DNA of 17,542 bases from CAZWSE01 sp964636575 (GTDB lineage: Bacteria > Pseudomonadota > Alphaproteobacteria > Rhodobacterales > Rhodobacteraceae): contig CAZWSE010000070.1 of the NCBI GenBank assembly GCA_964636575.1, positions 1-17,542 of the forward strand. The letters are read 5' to 3'. The position numbers were made by a program, and so were the translations under genes. The notes beneath the pieces are model-generated. The model did not search any database. It had not been told where the DNA came from and worked only from the letters and a program-made list of their open reading frames with translations. The stretch's first letter is position 1. Every line of letters starts with the position of its first letter. Positions 13,983 to 17,542 of this stretch are shown piece after piece.

Positions 13983-14480
13983 TCAGCATGCTCTGTTTTG
14001 AACCTGTTGTGTCCGTTCAAGCCATTTGTTGACCGCATCCACAGCTTCCTGAGCCTGCCTGGGCGCCGAGTATGTTCGGACAAGTGCGATCTGATCGACC
14101 CTTGCTTGGGCCTTGAAGCTTACGACCGGTCTATACAATGTGCCATCGCGGTCGGTTTGTTTTTCGATCTCAGCGCAATGCAGGTCTTTGAGAGGGTGCC
14201 GTGCTCCGGTCCAGCCGCGCAGGGTTTTGCGTTCAAAGCTGGCCGTGTCGGCGTCTAGATCCAGCACAAGCCGAGTGCGATCTGTTTTTGCCAAGAAAAA
14301 GGGGATCAAAAGAACCACACAAGCGGCCAAGACGAGGACGCCTAAGGCGATAGAGGGATCAAACGCCAGACCCACCGACGCTGCGATCAAAAACAAAACC
14401 CCTAGGGCCAAACCAATCCCGAGCCGAAGAGGGTGGCTTTCCAAGATCAGCCGGTCCTGTGTGTTTTCAACCACTTTCAT
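13983..14480 (-). CDS. Two-helix membrane protein of unknown function
   Basis: The 165-residue protein has an N-terminal soluble strand (MKVVENTQDRLILESHP), two hydrophobic helices at about residues 19-40 and 43-64 separated by a short FDPS loop, and a C-terminal cytoplasmic-type domain of about 100 residues. The tail has beta-strand character (TRLVLDLDADTASFERKTL, YRPVVSFKA, DQIALVRTYSA), which resembles a PH-like bacterial membrane domain. That resemblance is by eye. The ribosome binding site is weak. The gene stands alone, divergent from the LysR gene and upstream of ffh on the same strand. I do not recognise a named family and assign no function. Confidence 0.8.
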   Translation of the reverse strand: MKVVENTQDRLILESHPLRLGIGLALGVLFLIAASVGLAFDPSIALGVLVLAACVVLLIPFFLAKTDRTRLVLDLDADTASFERKTLRGWTGARHPLKDLHCAEIEKQTDRDGTLYRPVVSFKAQARVDQIALVRTYSAPRQAQEAVDAVNKWLERTQQVQNRAC

Positions 14481-14681
14481 GACCGCGATGTGTGGGGCAG
14501 TTTATGTGTTCTGTCAAAGTGCAAGCCCCCTTATTTCGTCGGGCGTTGCAAAACCTTCACAGCAAAGATGCAAGGCAAGGCCCGATATGGGTTGGCTGAT
14601 GGTTTCAAGCATTGCATTTCCGAACGCAAACCTGCCAAAATACGCGCATCTGTGATTTTGCGCACATCCAGAGAGGGCAAA
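14481..14681. promoter_or_regulatory. Divergent gap before the LysR gene, with inverted repeats
   Basis: The 201-bp gap separates the membrane protein gene from the LysR-type gene and has no convincing ORF. It contains TTGC-N10-GCAA (14612-14629) and TGTG-N8-CACA (14651-14666), the second 15 nt before the LysR ATG. LysR regulators usually bind dyads in such gaps; which of these, if any, is used is unknown. Confidence 0.3.
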
Positions 14682-15557
14682 ATGGACAATTGGGATGAAC
14701 TTAGAACGGCCTATCATGTCGCACGGATGGGGACTGTCAGTGGTGCGGCAGAAGTATTGGGCGTCCACCATGCCACGGTCATTCGTCACGTCGACGCCTT
14801 GGAGGCCCGTCTGGGGATCAAGTTATTCCAACGCCATGCCCGTGGATACACGCCGACCGAAGCTGGCGAAGATGTCATGCGCGTCGCGCAGGCGACAGAT
14901 GATCAGTTCAGCCAGTTGATCAGCCGGATCAAAGGCCAAGGCGAAGCCGTAACAGGCGAATTGGTCATCACCTCCCTCAGCGCGTTTTCGGAATTGATTA
15001 CACCTGTTGTGGCATCATTTCAGCAAGATTATCCGGAGATTTCTGTCAAGTTTCTGACCGGAGAGCGGCTGTTCAAACTTGAATACGGGGAAGCGCATGT
15101 GGCGATCCGTGCAGGGACTGCTCCCGAACAGCCGGACAATGTCGTCCAGATGTTCTTTGAACAGACCATGGGGCTTTATGCCAGCACCGCATACATTGAG
15201 CGCCATGGAAGGCCTGAAACAACGGTGCAGCTTGCGGCACAGCGGTTCATAGGGCCGGATGATGAAACATCACGCGCGCCTTTCAACGACTGGCTGCGTG
15301 ATCTGATCGGAACCCCGAACATAGTGTTTCGCAGCACATCCGGCGAAGCCCTCAAAAGCGCGGTCCAATCAGGGATCGGGATTGGGTTTTTACCGCGCAT
15401 CTCTGCCGAAAGCCTGCCAGATGTAGAAGAAATCTGGCCCGCTGAAGAAACGTGGAAAGCGCAAATCTGGTTGGTGACCCATGTTGACCTGCACCGGACA
15501 ACCAAGGTGCAGACCTTTTTGAAATACCTCAAAGAGCATACCAAAGCATGGCGGTAA
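14682..15557 (+). CDS. LysR-family transcriptional regulator
   Basis: The 291-residue protein has a LysR-type winged helix at residues 1-65 (DELRTAYHVARMGTVSGAAE, then HHATVIRHVDALEARLG, KLFQRHARGYTPTEAGE) and a periplasmic-binding-like effector domain from about residue 90 (GELVITSLSAFSELITPVVA ... VAIRAG ... SGIGIGFLPRISAE). ATG 14682 has GAGAGG upstream; the frame is open 83 codons further back, but there is no support for it. The HTH carries HHATVIRH, a variant seen in a branch of alphaproteobacterial LysR proteins as far as I recall. It overlaps the start of the permease gene by 10 nt, so the two form an operon and the ligand may be the permease's cargo. Confidence 0.93.
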   Translation: MDNWDELRTAYHVARMGTVSGAAEVLGVHHATVIRHVDALEARLGIKLFQRHARGYTPTEAGEDVMRVAQATDDQFSQLISRIKGQGEAVTGELVITSLSAFSELITPVVASFQQDYPEISVKFLTGERLFKLEYGEAHVAIRAGTAPEQPDNVVQMFFEQTMGLYASTAYIERHGRPETTVQLAAQRFIGPDDETSRAPFNDWLRDLIGTPNIVFRSTSGEALKSAVQSGIGIGFLPRISAESLPDVEEIWPAEETWKAQIWLVTHVDLHRTTKVQTFLKYLKEHTKAWR

Positions 15558-16435
15558 GCGAAGCCCACAAGGGCCATGCTGCAATGCTGTTGTTCTCGGC
15601 GCTGGTTGCGGGGTCGTTTTCGCTTGGGTCAATGGCCGCAAACGAAATCTCCCCGACCGCGATGAATGCAGCGCGCTTTGCAATTGCCAGCTGTGTGGTA
15701 GGGGCTGCGGCTTTGGCTACAGGCAAGATCACCGCGTCAGCCGCAAAGGCACCATGGCGGTATCTGGTTCTTGGGGCACTCTTTGCTGTCTACTTCGTGC
15801 TGATGTTTGAAGGGCTGAAAACGGCACCACCTGTGTCAGCGGCTGCGGTTTTCACCCTGACCCCCGTTATCGCAGGCGGGGTTGGATGGGTCCTCCTGCG
15901 CCAGATCACGACCCCGCGCATGGCGCTGGGGCTGGCGATTGGAGCGGTCGGTGCCTTATGGGTTATCTTTCGGGCGGATTGGGCGGCGCTGCGGGCGTTC
16001 CGGATCGGGCAGGGCGAAATCATCTACTTCTGGGGCTGCGTGGCCCACGCGATTTACACACCTATGGTGCGCAAGCTGAACAAGGGCGAAAGCCCGCTGG
16101 TGTTTACGTTTGGGGTGCTTTTGGCAGGCACTGGGCTGCTGATGATCTACGGATGGTCAGACCTAATGGCAACAGATTGGGCCGACCTGCCACGGATCGT
16201 TTGGGTGACACTGATCTATATCTCGATTGCGGCCAGTGCGATGACTTTCGTGCTTTTGCAATTCGCGACACTGCGGCTGCCCAGTGCAAAGGTGATGGCC
16301 TATACATATCTCACGCCAAGCTGGGTGATCTTGTGGGAAATCGGGCTTGGAAACGGGGCGCCACGTGGGCTGGTGCTGGTCGGGGTTGGACTGACCATTC
16401 TGGCGCTGCTGCTTTTGCTGCGGGAAGATGGCTAG
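15548..16435 (+). CDS. EamA/DMT-superfamily permease
   Basis: The 295-residue protein is a ten-helix drug/metabolite-transporter type permease made of two EamA repeats of about five helices each. The first repeat starts AAMLLFSALVAGSFSLGSMA and contains NAARFAIASCVVGAAAL and the PPVSAAAVFTLTPVIAGGVG helix pair. The second starts near EIIYFWGCVAHAIYTPMVRK and includes MTFVLLQFATLRLPSAKVMAY followed by a TYLTPSWVILWE helix, then a final hydrophobic helix ending LLREDG. Such proteins usually export amino acids, nucleosides or other small metabolites across the inner membrane; the cargo is unknown. Its first codons overlap the LysR gene, which probably controls it. It faces the ArsR-type gene, 8 nt end to end. 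Confidence 0.92.
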   Translation: MAVSEAHKGHAAMLLFSALVAGSFSLGSMAANEISPTAMNAARFAIASCVVGAAALATGKITASAAKAPWRYLVLGALFAVYFVLMFEGLKTAPPVSAAAVFTLTPVIAGGVGWVLLRQITTPRMALGLAIGAVGALWVIFRADWAALRAFRIGQGEIIYFWGCVAHAIYTPMVRKLNKGESPLVFTFGVLLAGTGLLMIYGWSDLMATDWADLPRIVWVTLIYISIAASAMTFVLLQFATLRLPSAKVMAYTYLTPSWVILWEIGLGNGAPRGLVLVGVGLTILALLLLLREDG

Positions 16436-16443
16436 AACGACAG

Positions 16444-16776
16444 CTAGTCGGGCAGCTCAGTCGCCAGAAACCGCTCAAAGGCATCCAGATTAACAGGCTC
16501 GAACTGACCAAAGCCCTGCATCCAGACAGAGGCGGCCTTCATCGCATCCGGCTCAAGCTTGCACCATTTGACGCGTCCGCGTTTCTCTTGGGCGATCAGC
16601 CCGGCCTTTGTTAAAATAGTCAGATGCTTGGAAATAGCGGCCAATGACATCTCAAAAGGTTCGGCGACATCGGTGACGGCCATGTCGTCCTCTAATAGCA
16701 TCGACAAAATGGCGCGGCGGGTCGGGTCGGCGAGAGCAGCAAAGGTGGTGTCTAAAGGTTGAGGCATAAAGGCCAT
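16444..16776 (-). CDS. ArsR-family winged-helix regulator
   Basis: The protein is about 110 residues. It has the ArsR fold: LDTTFAALADPTRRAILSML (helix 1-2), MAVTDVAEPFEMSLAAISKH (HTH; recognition helix LAAISKHLTILTKAGL) and the wing AQEKRGRVKWCKLEP. A C-terminal helix (WMQGFGQFEPVNLDAFERFL) completes the dimer. There is a single Cys in the wing, and no ArsR-type CxC metal site, so it is not an obvious metal sensor. Similar proteins are often paired with an SRPBCC/AHSA1 protein; no such gene follows here. The start is uncertain: ATG 16776 or 16767; a TTG at 16806 falls inside the palindrome and is unlikely. Ribosome binding sites are poor at both, so a short or leaderless transcript is possible. 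Confidence 0.88.
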   Translation of the reverse strand: MAFMPQPLDTTFAALADPTRRAILSMLLEDDMAVTDVAEPFEMSLAAISKHLTILTKAGLIAQEKRGRVKWCKLEPDAMKAASVWMQGFGQFEPVNLDAFERFLATELPD

Positions 16777-16798
16777 AAAGCGCGGGCGGCGCCAACCG

Positions 16799-16814
16799 TC
16801 AACCAATTGGTTGA
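16799..16814. promoter_or_regulatory. Perfect 16-bp palindrome, probable ArsR operator
   Basis: TCAACCAATTGGTTGA is exactly self-complementary and lies 22 nt before the ArsR-family start at 16776. It is the size and place expected for autorepression. It may also act on the divergent atpI side, though that start is 183 nt away. Confidence 0.7.
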
Positions 16815-16871
16815 ATATCGTGGAAACCGCAATCTAAGCCAGAATGCCGCCAATAAAGCGCGGACACCCAT

Positions 16872-16895
16872 CTTCATTTTTCCAAAAATACTCAA
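16872..16895 (-). repeat. 24-bp intergenic element, copy B
   Basis: On the minus strand it reads TTGAGTATTTTTGGAAAA followed by ATGAAG. It is 23 of 24 identical to the element at 7938-7961 and lies in the gap between the divergent arsR-type and atpI genes. Confidence 0.6.
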
Positions 16896-16939
16896 AATAA
16901 CAACGGGTTAGATCAGGTGCGACAGATGATCAGACCCCG

Positions 16940-16968
16940 TTGACTCATATCATCGCGCGTCATAGCAC
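16940..16968 (+). promoter_or_regulatory. Candidate promoter of the atp F0 cluster
   Basis: TTGACT (5 of 6 to TTGACA) is followed after 17 nt by TAGCAC, a weak -10. The GTG start of atpI is 28 nt further on. Only the -35 is convincing. Confidence 0.35.
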
Positions 16969-16996
16969 TACGGCAATCCGCAAAGGGGCGTAAAAG

Positions 16997-17359
16997 GTGC
17001 CAGATCAAGCGCAATCCGAGCAGCTAAAGCAGCTTGAAGCCAAGATCGCAGCCGCCAAACAGGCGCAGGAACCGACGCCCCGCGCGGATGAACATTATTC
17101 TCAGGCACAACTGGCCTGGCGAATGGTGATTGAGATGGTAGCCGGTCTGGGGATCGGGTTTGGCATCGGATACGGGTTGGATGTTCTGTTTGGAACGATG
17201 CCTTTGTTTCTGGTGGTGTTCACATTTCTGGGTCTCGCAGCGGGCATCAAAACGATGATGCGGTCTGCAAACGAGGTTCAGAGCAAGAAACTGGCCGAAG
17301 AGGCCGAAGATTTAGGGTTGGTCGATAGATCAACTGCACGCGACGACGAAGAGGTCTGA
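16997..17359 (+). CDS. atpI: F0F1 ATP synthase assembly protein AtpI
   Basis: The 120-residue protein has a charged, coiled-coil-like N terminus (QLKQLEAKIAAAKQAQ), two glycine-rich transmembrane helices (about residues 42-64, MVIEMVAGLGIGFGIGYGLD, and 70-88, LFLVVFTFLGLAAGIKTM) and an acidic tail. This is the AtpI/AtpZ pattern; AtpI helps assemble the c-ring and has been linked to Mg2+ supply. The start is GTG 16997, with AAAGGGG 10 nt upstream; no ATG fits. It is 4 nt before atpB, which supports the assignment. Alphaproteobacteria typically have the F0 genes apart from the F1 genes, beginning with atpI and atpB. Confidence 0.93.
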   Translation: MPDQAQSEQLKQLEAKIAAAKQAQEPTPRADEHYSQAQLAWRMVIEMVAGLGIGFGIGYGLDVLFGTMPLFLVVFTFLGLAAGIKTMMRSANEVQSKKLAEEAEDLGLVDRSTARDDEEV

Positions 17360-17363
17360 GGAC

Positions 17364-17542
17364 ATGGCAACAGATACAAATGGCGAAGAAGGCGGTCTCG
17401 TCTTTCACCCGATGGACCAGTTCATCATCAAACCGCTCTTCGGAGACGGTGCGATTTCTTGGTACACGCCGACAAACGCGGCGCTTTGGATGGGCTTTGC
17501 GGTTCTGGCCGTGATTGCCATTCTTGTCTTGGGTAGCTCCAA
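17364..17542 (+). CDS. atpB: F0F1 ATP synthase subunit a, 5' end only
   Basis: Only the first 59 codons are in the window. The visible protein starts MATDTNGEEGGLVFHPMDQF, continues IIKPLFG, and then enters the first transmembrane helix (NAALWMGFAVLAVIAILVLG). The HPMDQF pattern followed by a first helix is typical of subunit a in this lineage. The ATG has GAGGAC just upstream and lies 4 nt after atpI. Subunit a forms the proton half-channels next to the c-ring; the essential Arg lies beyond the window. Truncation is by the window edge, not mutation. Confidence 0.93.
   Translation, partial: MATDTNGEEGGLVFHPMDQFIIKPLFGDGAISWYTPTNAALWMGFAVLAVIAILVLGSS

Noticed and set aside
15886..16614. Long plus-strand frame overlapping the permease gene
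   Set aside because: Its product has no membrane or enzyme pattern and it is in another frame of the clear EamA permease gene.

Overview
This window reads as a stretch of chromosome from a marine alphaproteobacterium of the Rhodobacterales (Roseobacter group or a close relative). The evidence is the MipZ-type division ATPase, the ribosomal/SRP gene order ffh ... rpsP ... rimM ... trmD, rplS, rpmE with its lineage-style insertions, bS16 with an acidic Ala/Glu tail, the start of a separate F0 cluster (atpI-atpB), and moderately GC-rich codon use. The assignment comes from gene content alone. It is mostly core genome with a few accessory genes; I see no insertion sequence, prophage, CRISPR array, tRNA or rRNA. 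No gap between genes exceeds 300 bases.

Region 1 (1-4047) is a homogentisate (tyrosine/phenylalanine) catabolic operon on the minus strand: hmgA (dioxygenase), a 37-residue membrane miniprotein, the fumarylacetoacetase gene, and a metallo-beta-lactamase-fold protein that runs off the left edge and lacks part of the usual metal site. A MarR-family regulator is divergently transcribed from hmgA. The 73-bp gap between them carries an inverted repeat, TTAGTT-N8-AACTAA, a likely operator.

Region 2 (4050-7029) holds mipZ and, upstream of it on the same strand, a 671-residue serralysin-like RTX metalloprotease with three tandem 78-80-residue modules and a type I secretion-like C terminus. No exporter genes are in view.

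Region 3 (7091-13766) is a long, tightly packed minus-strand translation cluster. Its order of transcription is ffh, a possible 34-aa ORF, two tandem paralogous GNAT acetyltransferases, chorismate mutase (TTG start), rpsP, a 47-aa Cys-containing membrane/exported miniprotein, rimM, a sulfotransferase-fold protein, trmD, rplS and rpmE, closed by a rho-independent terminator. Many junctions overlap or are 1-13 nt apart, so translational coupling is likely. A hairpin sits after rpsP. About 215 nt of potentially structured leader separates trmD from rplS.

Region 4 (13983-17542) holds a two-helix membrane protein of unknown function, a divergent LysR regulator overlapping an EamA/DMT permease gene, an ArsR-type regulator facing them with a perfect 16-bp palindrome upstream, and the start of the F0 ATP synthase cluster (atpI, then atpB cut by the right edge).

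The most unexplained non-coding signal is a 24-bp element present twice (23 of 24 bases identical), in the trmD-rplS gap and in the arsR-atpI gap. The most interesting protein-level points are the altered metal site of the MBL-fold protein and the miniproteins inside the two operons.
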